Positions 1-7,559 of a DNA stretch of 13,335 nt are shown piece after piece. The notes under the pieces were generated by a model. That model did not search any database and was not told the DNA's origin. It saw nothing but the letters and a program-made list of their open reading frames with translations. Numbering within the stretch: the stretch's first letter is position 1; the number at the start of each line of letters is the position of its first letter. Position numbers and translations under genes: made by a program. The DNA comes from Amoebophrya sp. AT5.2 (Eukaryota > Sar > Dinophyceae > Syndiniales > Amoebophryaceae). The stretch spans positions 1 through 13,335 of the forward strand of contig RXOD01005590.1 in the NCBI GenBank assembly GCA_005223375.1, read 5' to 3'.

Positions 1-86
1 GCTTTGTGGGAGAACGGAAGCGACGGGGACTCTGTGCTCCAGCGCAATGCGCCGGAGCGCATCCACCGCGGAGAGACACCTGCATA
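1..86 (-). CDS. Possible partial exon running off the window edge
   Basis: On the minus strand, CTATGCAG at about 94-87 could be an acceptor. Starting just below it is a frame reading LSAVDALRRIALEHRVPVAS, open to base 1. The amphipathic Leu/Ala/Arg pattern looks protein-like and there is an in-frame TGA just above the acceptor. It could be the first visible exon of the next minus-strand gene, or a further exon of the gene ending at 487 if that stop is spliced out. The piece is too short to assign and no start codon is seen. Confidence 0.2.
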
Positions 87-486
87 GAGTTCAGCTCGCG
101 GGATCAGATGAGTGCCGTTCTTTCCACAACAAATACCGCGTAAAATTTTCTGGAAGTGCAAGTGCAGTTCTCGTTTTCCAGAATTTCCCGATTAATTTAA
201 GTTAAACCTCCAATGGACAGCCACAGCTAATTTGTTGGGATGAGGTTTATTTTGCTTTCCTGGCGAGGTTTCGAGTTCGACTGACTTCTCAGTCAGGATA
301 CGAGTTGGCTCGGTGTCAACGTCTTCGCGCTTGCTTCGTGCTCGTGTGCGTGAGCACTACGTGGTTGCTTTTCACATCTTTTTGCGAACACGTCCACCAG
401 AGAGCCACTACCTCAATGAATCGTTTGTCTTTGCCTTTGCTGGCTTGCTTGAAGTTGAAAAAGTAAATTCTCATCACATGCATCGA
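87..486. other. 3' flank of the glycosyltransferase-like gene, no gene recognised
   Basis: This is 400 bases between the stop at 487 and the possible edge exon. An AATAAA occurs on the minus strand at 246-251, about 240 bases past the stop. It could be a polyadenylation signal, though protists of this kind do not reliably use one. The open frame on the plus strand at 313-645 overlaps exon 3 and has no sign of being real. Confidence 0.4.
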
Positions 487-1335
487 TCAAAAATTCAATG
501 CTTCGCGCCAGAAGTTCAGCGACACAGCCAGGTCCAGGCTGTTTCGTTTTCGCATCCCGAAAGATATTTTCATGTATTTCTCGGGGTCCCACAGCAACTT
601 TTCGAACAGGTCCACCGCGGATCGGAAATACAGCAATTCTGGTAGAGATACGTAGTGTGTGTATAAAGACCACCACGACGCCACGTCAAAACTCCACCGC
701 TCGAACGGGTTTGGGACAATTCGCTCCGCTCCGGCTCCTTCATCTCTTTCCACGACCGAGAAGTCGAAGTCTTCGATGCTGGTCATCCCCCGGTAGATGT
801 AGGCCGCGAGCACGAGCTTCCGCGGCAGCAGAATCGGCATCCCCATGGCATAAAACTCGTAGAACCGCATCTGGCTCATGTCGTACGGGAACAGCACCAA
901 AAAATCGAACCGCGCGAACGCCGCGTACGATTTGTCCACCAGGTCGTCCGTGTAGTGGAAGCGGACGGGGACGTTGTTGAGCTTGGCGAACAAATTCAGG
1001 ATGCAGGTGTCGTCCCAAAACACCGACGGCTGCCGCAGCACCAACGCCTGCCGGTTCTTGTTTTTGGCCAGGGGGCCGGGTCGGTGCAGGTAGACGTTCT
1101 TCTCGTCGAAGATCCGGGGGGACGTGCTGTTCTCCGACTCTGAGGATGACGAGTCTCTGGAACTACTGTCCGTCTTCAGCTTGTTGTATTCCGCGCGTTC
1201 GCTGTCGCGGCCGCCGGGGAACTGCTCGTAAAAGTCTACCAAGTTCCAATTCCCGATCTTGGACAGCATGGGGGGCGCCCAGACCGCCTGCACGTACAGC
1301 GTGAGCGGGCGCTGACTGTTCACAAACCGGCCCGT
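487..1335 (-). CDS. Exon 3 of glycosyltransferase-like gene (C-terminal catalytic-type region, stop at 487)
   Basis: The exon enters at TTCTAAAG|ACG in phase 0 and ends with TGA at 487-489, giving residues 869-1150. After a Ser-rich linker (about 920-940) comes an ordered domain. Its clearest mark is PYDMSQMRFYEFYAMGMP near residues 1018-1035. I read this as the signature of a glycosyltransferase-like family seen in dinoflagellates, haptophytes and pelagophytes: an aromatic Pro-Tyr, Ser-Gln-Met, then Glu-[FL]-Tyr-Ala-[ML] followed by Pro. It recalls the nucleotide-sugar-binding Glu loop of GT-B enzymes. That reading comes from memory of the family, not from a search. Upstream, RQALVLRQPSVFWDD and FAKLNNVPVRFHYTDDL look like conserved strands. 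The role would be adding sugars to proteins or lipids in the ER/Golgi; donor and acceptor cannot be read from the sequence. Frames overlapping it on both strands are shadows. Confidence 0.75.
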   Translation of the reverse strand, partial: TGRFVNSQRPLTLYVQAVWAPPMLSKIGNWNLVDFYEQFPGGRDSERAEYNKLKTDSSSRDSSSSESENSTSPRIFDEKNVYLHRPGPLAKNKNRQALVLRQPSVFWDDTCILNLFAKLNNVPVRFHYTDDLVDKSYAAFARFDFLVLFPYDMSQMRFYEFYAMGMPILLPRKLVLAAYIYRGMTSIEDFDFSVVERDEGAGAERIVPNPFERWSFDVASWWSLYTHYVSLPELLYFRSAVDLFEKLLWDPEKYMKISFGMRKRNSLDLAVSLNFWREALNF

Positions 1336-1782
1336 CTTTAGAAGTTGGAAAAACCCAGGTCATGCTTCAGGTTTAGGCTCCTTAGCTGTCGCCGTATCCC
1401 CTCTCCTCTGTCTTCTGATGGTCACCCATGGCCATCGCCCACGACCCAGCAATATTAATGCGCCGCTGACAGACTGCGCTGATATTTAATAAAAGGCCCA
1501 TCGGATCGCACTTGGTCCTGCTCGTTACACCGACACCAATAGCAAGGCACTCGCTGGCACTGGCTTCCTATGGCTGCAAGGTGTGCTAGGCGATGGAAAC
1601 CTTCCACACGAGAAGCCGCAGCCTTCTCGGGGACGAGGCATACACATGCCTATTTCTACGGCAAATCAGAACCCTGCTGATCCCATAGTCTCGCTGAAGG
1701 GATGACGAGCTACCGCAAGAACTCTCAACAGCCAACCCATATACCCTGGAGCCATGATAAATCGCTGGGTTCAACATTCTAC
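1336..1782 (-). mobile_element. Predicted intron 2 with terminal inverted repeats (introner-like)
   Basis: This is a 447-nt intron, GTAGAA...CTAAAG, phase 0. Its two ends are imperfect inverted repeats. On the plus strand the left arm is TAGAAGTTGGAAAAACCCAG (1339-1358) and the right arm is CTGGGTTCAACATTCTA (1765-1781). The right arm's complement, TAGAATGTTGAACCCAG, matches the left arm at 16 of 17 bases if small gaps are allowed. The arms begin almost at the splice sites, as expected for an intron born from a small non-autonomous DNA element. Introners with terminal inverted repeats are described in Amoebophrya and other protists. A short AAG occurs on both flanks, too short to prove a target duplication. 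The interior holds a run of small hairpins (see separate entry). Confidence 0.5.
1609..1709. ncRNA. Cluster of small hairpins inside intron 2 (possible structured RNA)
   Basis: Four stem-loops follow each other. CGAGAAG/CTTCTCG has a 7-nt loop (1609-1629), GGCAT/ATGCC a 4-nt loop (1637-1650), ATCAG/CTGAT a 7-nt loop (1665-1681) and CTCG/CGAG a 12-nt loop (1690-1709). All stems are exact Watson-Crick matches. I do not recognise a known RNA: no C/D boxes, no clear H/ACA hinge and no SRP or U-RNA motif. It may be an intron-encoded small RNA or only the inside of a fold-prone mobile intron. The strand is undetermined. Confidence 0.25.
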
Positions 1783-3250
1783 CCTTAACGTCTGGTACTC
1801 GATTTGCTTCGCCAGGAACCGCGTGCTCGCCACGGGGAACAAGTTTTGCAGCGAGCCGAAGTAGCGGAACCAGGTGCTGAGGTAGCGCTCGGGCACGTAG
1901 GCGGCGATGGGATTGCCGAAGTAGCCGATTACAATCTTGCTGGGATTGCCGACGGCCATCGGCAGGCACAGGACCGTGGGCTCGGTGCAAATCAGAATCT
2001 CGGACGCGTCGACGCGCAGGTCGAAATCCTCTGCACTGAACCGGAAGTGGCCGCTGCTGCTGTGGTGCTGGGATGCTGTTGCGCGCGGTGGCGAAGTAGA
2101 CGCAACGGATGGCTTCGGGTTCGGTTTCCCATTCCCCCCCGCAGAAGTTGTCTCCCCCACAGCGGCGTCGTCGTCTGCGTCGAGCATTTCGTGGTAGAAT
2201 GTTTCGTCGGCGGCTGTTGACCCAAACGCCTCGCTGCTCGCTGAGGCGCGCACTAGATTCTGCAACCTCGTCGACAAAATTTTTTTCGCGTGCTGCTGCG
2301 CGCCGGTATCGGCCATCAACGCCGCGGGACCCATTTTCTGGTTTTCGCGTTCGCCTGCACCGTCTTCGCCGGTACTATCATGGTCCCTCCAAACGTCCTC
2401 GCCGAACAAGTGCACCCACTCGTTGAGCCACTCTTGGAAGTCCGGAAATTGCGGGTTCGCGAGCTGCGTTTTCGGCAGGGTGGCGCGGCGCAGGAACTTC
2501 TTGTTCAGGTACAGAAGCCGTGGGTCCTTCGTGCATACCTCGAAGTACTCGCACAACCGAAACCCCCCACTGGCAGGTGGCGGAGCAGTACTACTTCTAG
2601 CAGGTGTTCCTTGTTCTTGTTGCCCGGGTACTTCTGCACCAGCATTTCCATCCGAATTCTTCCCCGCAGCGTGGTCATCTTCATGTTCTTTCCCTTCTTC
2701 TTCCTCTTCTGCGTCGATCGAGTATTTTCGCTTAGATGCCGAGCCGAAATTCCCCGTGGTCGTGCCATCGGTGAGGCTGCCGTTCACCAGCTTGTTGATC
2801 AGATCGAAATTCTGACCCCGCGTGACCAGTTCTGCCACCTTCTCACGCTCTTCCTCGGAGTCCAGAGTGTGGTCCAACCGATCGTCAATCACGTGCGTCG
2901 CGAACGTGATTTTCAATTGCGGCACGATATCGGGCAGCAGCTCCCAGACCTTTACCAGCTCCAACGCCAGCGTCGCGTGGTAACCAACCACAAAGACACG
3001 CAGATGACGTACGCTGGAAGTAGAGGTCTGACCAGACTCTGGGTCGTCTGCTGCCTTCTGCCACGTATAGTAACCCTCCGGCACGCGGAAGAGGAAGTTG
3101 GGCCATTCGGCGATAGGCTTAGCTGTATCTGGCGTGTCGGTTGGAATGTCGCCGCGCAGAATGCGCCAGGTGTGCTCGGGCCAGACAGAACGAATCAGCT
3201 GCGCGTGGTCGAGAGGCCAGCCCGACAGATCGCCCATATTGCCGATGTTG
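1783..3250 (-). CDS. Exon 2 of glycosyltransferase-like gene (central region)
   Basis: This exon encodes residues about 379-868 of the predicted 1150-residue protein. Near residues 462-490 is a hydrophobic beta-alpha unit beginning RVFVVGYHATLALELVKVW, the kind of Rossmann-like strand and helix seen in GT-B-fold enzymes. It is followed by a long low-complexity insert around 545-620: an acidic Glu/Asp run, then Gly/Gln/Pro/Ser. A second Ser/Gly/Pro-rich linker lies near 740-790. After it comes a conserved-looking block (DASEILICTEPTVLCLPMAV, then IVIGYFGNPIAAYVPERY). The linkers are probably loops between ordered segments. The exon ends at TTAAGG|GTAGAA, phase 0. Several unrelated long frames read through the same DNA on the plus strand; they lack this pattern of ordered blocks and linkers. 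Family assignment rests mainly on exon 3. Confidence 0.72.
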
Positions 3251-3742
3251 CTCTTGTCGAAGGGTTGAAGAGCGGCGGCGCAGTGCGGAGAGAGAAATCA
3301 AAAATGGTGATGGAGATATTAGCTCAAGCATTCCGCCCTCACTTTATTTTGTAGTCTGCGCGCGCCGGTGGCTGGCTCGGATCTCTGTCTTTGCTCTAGC
3401 ATCGACTTCGACTCTCACTAGAAGTAGTTTCTGTGATTCCTCTGCGCGGACTCACGCTTCGTTCTTCCCGTGTGCACTTCGTCGTGATATCCTAGAAAGA
3501 CCGTGTGCCGCTATCCCACGGCAAATATGCTTCCATGACCATCGACCACCTAGCGCAGGGAAAAACAGCACTGCTATTCAATGATACGAACGTGTGCTGA
3601 AGAGCTTCTCGCCACTGAATGAATTTATTCTCTGTTATTTTTTTCATCGCGCAGACAAGCGCGACAAAATACGGGCACAACGAATACAACGCCTCCCTTA
3701 CTATGGCTACAACGAGGTAGCACAACCATTTTTCTGCTCCAC
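3251..3742 (-). other. Predicted intron 1 of the glycosyltransferase-like gene
   Basis: This is 492 nt between the donor GCGCAG|GTGGAG and the acceptor ACAAGAG|CAAC, which follows a pyrimidine-rich run. The junction is phase 2 on both sides and creates a Ser codon. Its two ends do not match as inverted repeats, unlike those of intron 2. An acceptor four to six bases upstream, or a start ATG at 3237 for a separate gene, cannot be excluded. Confidence 0.5.
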
Positions 3743-4878
3743 CTGCGCGCCTCCTTCAGCGTCGCCGCGGAGACAGGTGAGGTCAGGTCAAGCGGGACGC
3801 GCCCTATCATCAGCATTCGCCGCACCATTTGCACCAAGGTATCTCGTTCCCTGTTCAAATCACTGTCCGGGTCGGGCTCGATCATGCGGGTGCGTATTGT
3901 CGCTGCGATGTAATACCCCCAGAAGCAAATGGGCGCGTTCCCGTTGCCCTCGTCCGCGATCCGTTCTGCCAGGAGCTTTTCGTAGCCGCTCACGATCTTG
4001 TCGTGCGGCAGCGGATGCTGGTCCTGTTTGTTGACAGCACGTTCGTGCCGCACCCGGGTGTAGTAGAACAGGTTGTACGCGACCCGCTTCCAGCGTTGCA
4101 TCGCGTCGGGAGTTAGAAGGGCCGTGGGCGCGCCGTTTCCTCCACCTTCTTCTTTTGATGTTGTAGCTCGACTCGCGGTTCCGTCCTCCCCAGCCGCTTG
4201 TTCCCGCAGGTATTGCCGCTCGATTTGGCTGGTCTGCAGGAACTGAATCAGTTCCTTGCCCGTGATGTTGTGGTCTTGCGAAAGCCGTTTTGCCACGTCG
4301 CGGTCTGCGAAACTCGTCCCGACCGTGCCTCCCACTACCTCTGCAAATTCCTCCGCGCTCCCGTAAACCGCCCGCGTCAAAACTTCGCGCCGCTCGTCTT
4401 CCGCCTTGATAGTACTCGTTCCGGAGGCGGTCGTCGCGGCCTCCACCTCCATTTCCCGCAGCCCCTGCAGCCACGCGTCCTCGCCGCGGACGTCCTCGAC
4501 CGCTTTCTCCCAGTCGCGAGTCTCCCAGGAGCACTCAATAAACATCCGCTTCGTGTTCTGCGCAATCATGAAGCTCTTCTCGTGCTTGTGCAACAGTTTC
4601 TGTGCCTGCAGGACGAGGGACTCGTGTACATCGGTGAGATCGGCGCCGCGGAGCGCCTGGAGAAACTCGCGCCAGTCGTCGTGGCCCTCGCAAGCAAGGA
4701 AATTGGGGTACCGGAAGGCAGATGGTTCGTCCGATGGTTCTTGGGGCGGGGGGCGTATGGCCGCGGTGAAGATTGGGAAATGGGCGGGTGACTGGAGGCT
4801 GGACGAGATGCAAAAAGCGCGGAGCGAGATGACGACAACCGCGCAGCGGCTGGCAGCCGACGCAAGTCCGGGCGCCAT
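3743..4878 (-). CDS. Exon 1 of glycosyltransferase-like gene (signal anchor and N-terminal region)
   Basis: This is the first of three exons (4878-3743, 3250-1783, 1335-487) whose phases join to give a predicted 1150-residue protein. The start is the first ATG in frame (minus-strand 4878). The frame runs open about 90 bases further up, but only to a GTG, and is then stopped by TAA. Residues about 12-28 (CAVVVISLRAFCISSSL) form one hydrophobic stretch after a short N-terminus, which suits a signal anchor of a type II ER/Golgi membrane protein. The rest (residues 70-378) is soluble, rich in charged and aromatic residues, with an Ala/Thr/Gly/Glu-rich linker near 240-265. I recognise no catalytic motif in it. 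The exon is predicted to end at GCGCAG|GTGGAG, phase 2, which joins to 3250. Alternative: this exon could be a separate gene, since its open frame runs on to 3625. The coding call is strong; the exact 3' end is less sure. Confidence 0.68.
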
Positions 4879-5180
4879 CGCGGACTCCGGAAACGAAGAG
4901 ATCCAGCAAGAGTCTTTGTTTCGCACGAGCAATGATGTCAACAACACTGGAGTCTTCAGCTTCACTTCGACTTGTCGAGAACAAGAATTTTATTTTGTTA
5001 ATCTTCCTGCCGCGGCCAATTGGAATTTCGTGCTTAAAATCAATGCTATGTCAGCGGTTCGTTGCGTGGTCGGGTGCTAACCCTTCCGTGGTCCACGATT
5101 ACGATGCGCAGGGTGGAGTTAAGAAGTAGACCGAGCAGCAACTAAGACGCAAGCGACGACCTGAGACCACGAGTGGCATG

Positions 5181-5265
5181 AAACAGATGGCGTCGCTGTG
5201 CGCTAAATGATCTATTACACCGCCCGTACGGGTGGGAGAACGCCGTAAGCCTTTGCCATCTGTTT
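5181..5265. repeat. 11-bp inverted repeat enclosing a CCCGTACGGG palindrome
   Basis: AAACAGATGGC at 5181-5191 is exactly mirrored by GCCATCTGTTT at 5255-5265. The 63-base interior holds the perfect palindrome CCCGTACGGG (5223-5232). It could be a miniature transposable element remnant, a transcribed hairpin or a protein-binding region. No target duplication was seen at the arms. Confidence 0.4.
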
Positions 5266-5585
5266 TTACGACCCGGCCCCTAGTGGATCGGACCCCCACC
5301 AGATTGGTTGCAGCCGGCTATACGTTAGTGGATCCGAACGCGCGCACCTTTCTATTGGTGCTTCTACCCTATGTATGTATTTCTTCATCTTCCTTCGTTA
5401 TTTTTGTTTTGTTTGTTGAAAAGTATGCGGTCGCTAGGCGAGTCGGCGCATGAAGGCGCCAAACTTACCGTCATGCGCACATGCGGTTATCATCAAATTT
5501 TCCACGCTGTAGTTAACTCGTAAGAAAGTACACAACACCTGCTTAGCACAACCGCCTATCCCACGCACAGGCTAGAAAAAAAACA

Positions 5586-5631
5586 GAAGGAAGAATGTGG
5601 TAAGGTACGGTATTCGACTGAAGGAAGAATG
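5586..5631. repeat. GAAGGAAGAATG direct repeat (two copies)
   Basis: Exact 12-base copies lie at 5586-5597 and 5620-5631 in purine-rich intergenic DNA. No function can be read from this. Confidence 0.4.
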
Positions 5632-5870
5632 AAATAGAATGAAGACGGAAACAGTATGTAACAGTTAGCAAGTGCTCGATAATTATTTCCTGAAAACAAT
5701 AAACGAAAAATCACATTATTACCCTCGTCCGATGTGAATCGGGACTGAGGGGTGTTGCGCTGTTGTAGTACACCAGTAGATAGAAGTTCACAAGTTCTAT
5801 GATTAAGTGTGTGCTAGTGCTGAGTGTCCGCTCTCGTCTTCCCCATCAATCAAAATCGTGATCGCTGTCC

Positions 5871-5901
5871 TCTTCCTCCATCACCATCTTCCTCCATCAC
5901 C
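5871..5901. repeat. 16-bp tandem repeat, two copies
   Basis: The unit TCTTCCTCCATCACCA occurs at 5871-5886 and again at 5887-5901, differing only at the final base. It lies about 65 bases beyond the stop codon of the PAN-type exon, so it would fall in the 3' untranslated region (purine-rich GGAGGAAGA in the transcript). Confidence 0.6.
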
Positions 5902-5964
5902 GTCGCCCGCCCTAACTTCTCGGCTTCACTTTGTAGAACTAGAAACTGGATACAATAGCGTTGA

Positions 5965-6323
5965 TTAGAGATTTTCGACGAGGGCCTCAATGGCCGCGAC
6001 CTGGGTGGCCTCGGCAAGGTCCGCCAAGGCGCTCGCGTCCGCGATTTTTTGGCTCCCGACCACCTCGTTGTCCGCCATGTACGTGAACCCGTTCGCCACG
6101 AACAAAGCCAACTTTTCGACTTTCACCACCGTCGACTTCGGAACTCGTTTGCAGAGGATGTAGGCGGCTTTTTTGGAGCCGCCGTCGTTGAAGTTCTCAT
6201 TGTAGGTCACGCACTTGTCGTTGTCCGTCTCAAACGCCACACAGCTGTCATCTCCGTTGCACTCGTCGGCGCACGACTGCAGATTCCCACCCGCGTTGGG
6301 GTTTGTTACAGGAAGCACGTGTT
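5965..6323 (-). CDS. PAN/Apple-like Cys-rich terminal exon
   Basis: The reading frame enters at AATCAAG|AACACG in phase 1 and stops with TAA at 5967-5965, giving about 119 residues. The core NLQSCADECNGDDSCVAFE, with Cys again in NDKCVTYNE and YILCKR, has the spacing of a PAN/Apple module: Leu-x-x-Cys-x-x-x-Cys, about six residues, Cys-x-Ala-Phe. These small disulfide domains bind proteins or sugars outside the cell. The tail after YILCKR is about 55 residues, mostly helical and Ala/Glu/Val-rich, with no membrane segment. The phase-1 entry matches all other exons of the upstream secreted-protein gene, so it may be that gene's last exon. It could equally belong to a separate gene. An acceptor at CTGCAG|TCG (exon from 6276) is an alternative but would cut the module's first strand. 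Confidence 0.62.
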
Positions 6324-6366
6324 CTTGATTTTTGATCCGTCATTTTTCCATCATGTTCGTCCAGCG

Positions 6367-6414
6367 CTGGGCGGTATAGATACAAAACCATAGACTTCTG
6401 GGCGGTATAGATAC
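6367..6414. repeat. 17-bp direct repeat CTGGGCGGTATAGATAC
   Basis: Exact copies at 6367-6383 and 6398-6414 start 31 bases apart, inside the probable intron just upstream of the PAN-type exon. A GTAAGT donor (minus strand, about 6433) lies just outside. It could be slippage, or a short insertion flanked by its own target repeat. Confidence 0.6.
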
Positions 6415-6432
6415 GCCTCAGAGTTAAACTTA

Positions 6433-6485
6433 CCGCACTCCTTTCTGCGATCACTGTGATGCTGTAATCAGAGGCTTTCCTGTAG
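6433..6485 (-). CDS. Possible micro-exon preceding the PAN-type exon
   Basis: The minus strand reads TGACTACAG|GAAAGCC..., open for about 46 bases to GTGCG|GTAAGT, a strong donor. The clean frame encodes KASDYSITVIAERSA. Its exit phase (0) does not fit the preferred phase-1 acceptor of the PAN-type exon, only the alternative one at 6276. Exact ends are approximate. It is included because of the good splice consensus on both sides. Confidence 0.25.
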
Positions 6486-6565
6486 TCAAGGGCATTCAAT
6501 CACATTTACGTTTTTTACTTTATTTCTACAGTACAACATAAAGTACGAGGCTCCTCCCTCGGGCT

Positions 6566-6611
6566 CGTCATCTCGCAGATGAATGATGAAGTCTTTACCT
6601 GCGAGATGACG
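6566..6611. repeat. 13-bp perfect inverted repeat with 20-nt loop
   Basis: CGTCATCTCGCAG (6566-6578) and CTGCGAGATGACG (6599-6611) pair perfectly around a 20-nt loop. On the minus strand the first arm ends at CTCGCAG|GTAAAG, a good splice donor, so the donor would sit at the edge of the stem. It could regulate splicing, act as a transcript-end hairpin or be a transposon end. Confidence 0.6.
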
Positions 6612-6616
6612 GCCCT

Positions 6617-6916
6617 TCATCTCCTTCTGCTGGAAGATGAACATGAAACGAGAGTACAAACTCTACTAGAAAAAGGCTGCAGTGCCTGGGCGGCATGCAG
6701 GCGGTAAACAAAGCCACATGCAGACGCATGTTCTCTACAAAAGAAAAAGGAAGCACCAACTACTTTCTTAAAGTTAGATGCCACGAGCACGATCGTGGGA
6801 CAACCGCTACAAGCCTTGGTTTTGCAGCCGAAGACCTTGGGATCACGATCACGCGCACTTCCTAGTATGGTGCCCTCAAGGTTTTGGCCCCGGGACTGCT
6901 CCTGATTGATGTTCAT
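6617..6916 (-). CDS. Possible exon or short gene, unrecognised, Cys-containing
   Basis: The open frame starts at an ATG, or after the acceptor-like CGTCGTCCAG just above it. Its middle reads KVFGCKTKACSGCPTIVLVA, with three closely spaced Cys that would suit an extracellular protein. Below that, TTCCTTTTTCTTTTGTAG (about 6760-6743) is an excellent acceptor. A second frame opens after it, running to the GTAAAG donor at about 6598. One continuous exon is therefore unlikely, and the true structure is unresolved. It lies between the degenerate third repeat and the PAN-type exon, so it may link the two. Confidence 0.25.
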   Translation of the reverse strand: MNINQEQSRGQNLEGTILGSARDRDPKVFGCKTKACSGCPTIVLVASNFKKVVGASFFFCREHASACGFVYRLHAAQALQPFSSRVCTLVSCSSSSRRR

Positions 6917-6990
6917 GTCGCTGGACGACGACTACTGCTTCTACTCAGTAGAAAGATCAAAATCGTCACGCGCGGTCGGTTCCAACTCCG

Positions 6991-7202
6991 TCATAGCGTG
7001 ATAGCAATGACGCCGGTGTCGCCGTCTGTTGGAGGGTCGGCCAGGTTTGTATCCCCATCCGGCCGCGCCGCGTCCTGATACCGGTCGGGACTCACTGACA
7101 CTGTCGGACAGGAGCCTTCCAATGGTGGAGCAGGTGGAGCTGCGTTTATTGTTTTTTCACGAATTATTGGTACATGACAGTCCTCGCTAGACGACGACGC
7201 GG
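6991..7202 (-). CDS. Degenerate third start of repeat exon W, ending in TGA
   Basis: The exon is entered at CTTCAAGAG|CC, phase 1, matching the acceptor of the full exon at 8586. The first 30 or so residues copy that exon (ASSSSED, HV, IIREK), followed by a Pro/Ala linker (NAAPPAPP). It then leaves the family. Instead of the Trp-Arg-Ile-Asn core it has an unrelated hydrophilic tail (SCPTVSVSPDRYQDAARPDG onward) and a TGA at 6993-6991. Either the secreted protein ends here or a donor inside (for example TCA|GTGAGT near 7092) leads to the PAN-type exon. It looks like a third repeat unit that lost its domain. Confidence 0.5.
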
Positions 7203-7313
7203 CTCTTGAAGGTGGAAGTGGATTGACCATCGTCAGCAAATCACTCACCCACCAGACACAAAATGGAAACTCAATAAATGTTGAGTCTACTGATCAACTA
7301 CATACTTTCTTAC

Positions 7314-7559
7314 GTCCTGGGATTGGCAACTCCCCGGTGGGGATGTACACCACGCCGCGGTGTGGGCGGAAGCCGACCCTTTTCACGGTGGTCTCCTGAA
7401 ACGAATTCATGGGCCCCCACGGCTCATACGTGGCGGCATCAGTGATGATTTTCGCCGAAGCCACGGCGCCCCCTGTTTGCGTAAACTCGAAAATCATGGG
7501 CTGCGTCACGTCCAAGGGAGGGCTCAACTGGCTAGGGCCTGTATGTGTACGGAAATGAT
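7314..7559 (-). CDS. Exon D, copy 2, of the repeated secreted domain
   Basis: This is 246 nt, phase 1-1, from TTCTTTGCAG|ATC to CCAGGAC|GTAAG. It encodes about 82 residues beginning DHFRTHTGPSQLSPPLDVTQ. These are followed by alternating strand-like segments (MIFEFTQTGG, SAKIITD, VGFRPHRGVVYIPTGELPIP) with no Cys. It has the same length and phase as copy 1 at 8933-8688 and differs by scattered substitutions. The pattern suggests the second half of a beta-sandwich, such as a carbohydrate- or ligand-binding jelly roll. That is inferred from strand periodicity, not from a recognised family. Confidence 0.72.

Larger units (their letters stand above)
4879..5964. other. Intergenic region between the two minus-strand genes
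   Basis: About 1.1 kb with no supported gene. The part near 4880-5100 would be the 5' leader and promoter of the glycosyltransferase-like gene; no TATA element is evident. The part near 5700-5960 would be the 3' untranslated region of the PAN-type exon and contains a short CTTCCTCC tandem repeat. Inverted repeats at 5181-5265 and a GAAGGAAGAATG direct repeat at 5586-5631 are listed separately. Open frames here are short and have no recognisable content. Confidence 0.5.

Noticed and set aside
1586..1990. 134-codon minus-strand frame spanning the end of exon 2 and intron 2
   Set aside because: It reads exon 2 in the wrong frame and continues into the hairpin-rich intron, with no protein-like pattern.
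2290..3354. 354-codon plus-strand frame
   Set aside because: Antisense to exon 2 of the glycosyltransferase-like gene, whose minus-strand frame has clear ordered blocks and linkers and joins in phase to its neighbours.
4198..5080. 197- and 224-codon plus-strand frames
   Set aside because: Antisense shadows of exon 1. They overlap each other and have no recognisable motif.
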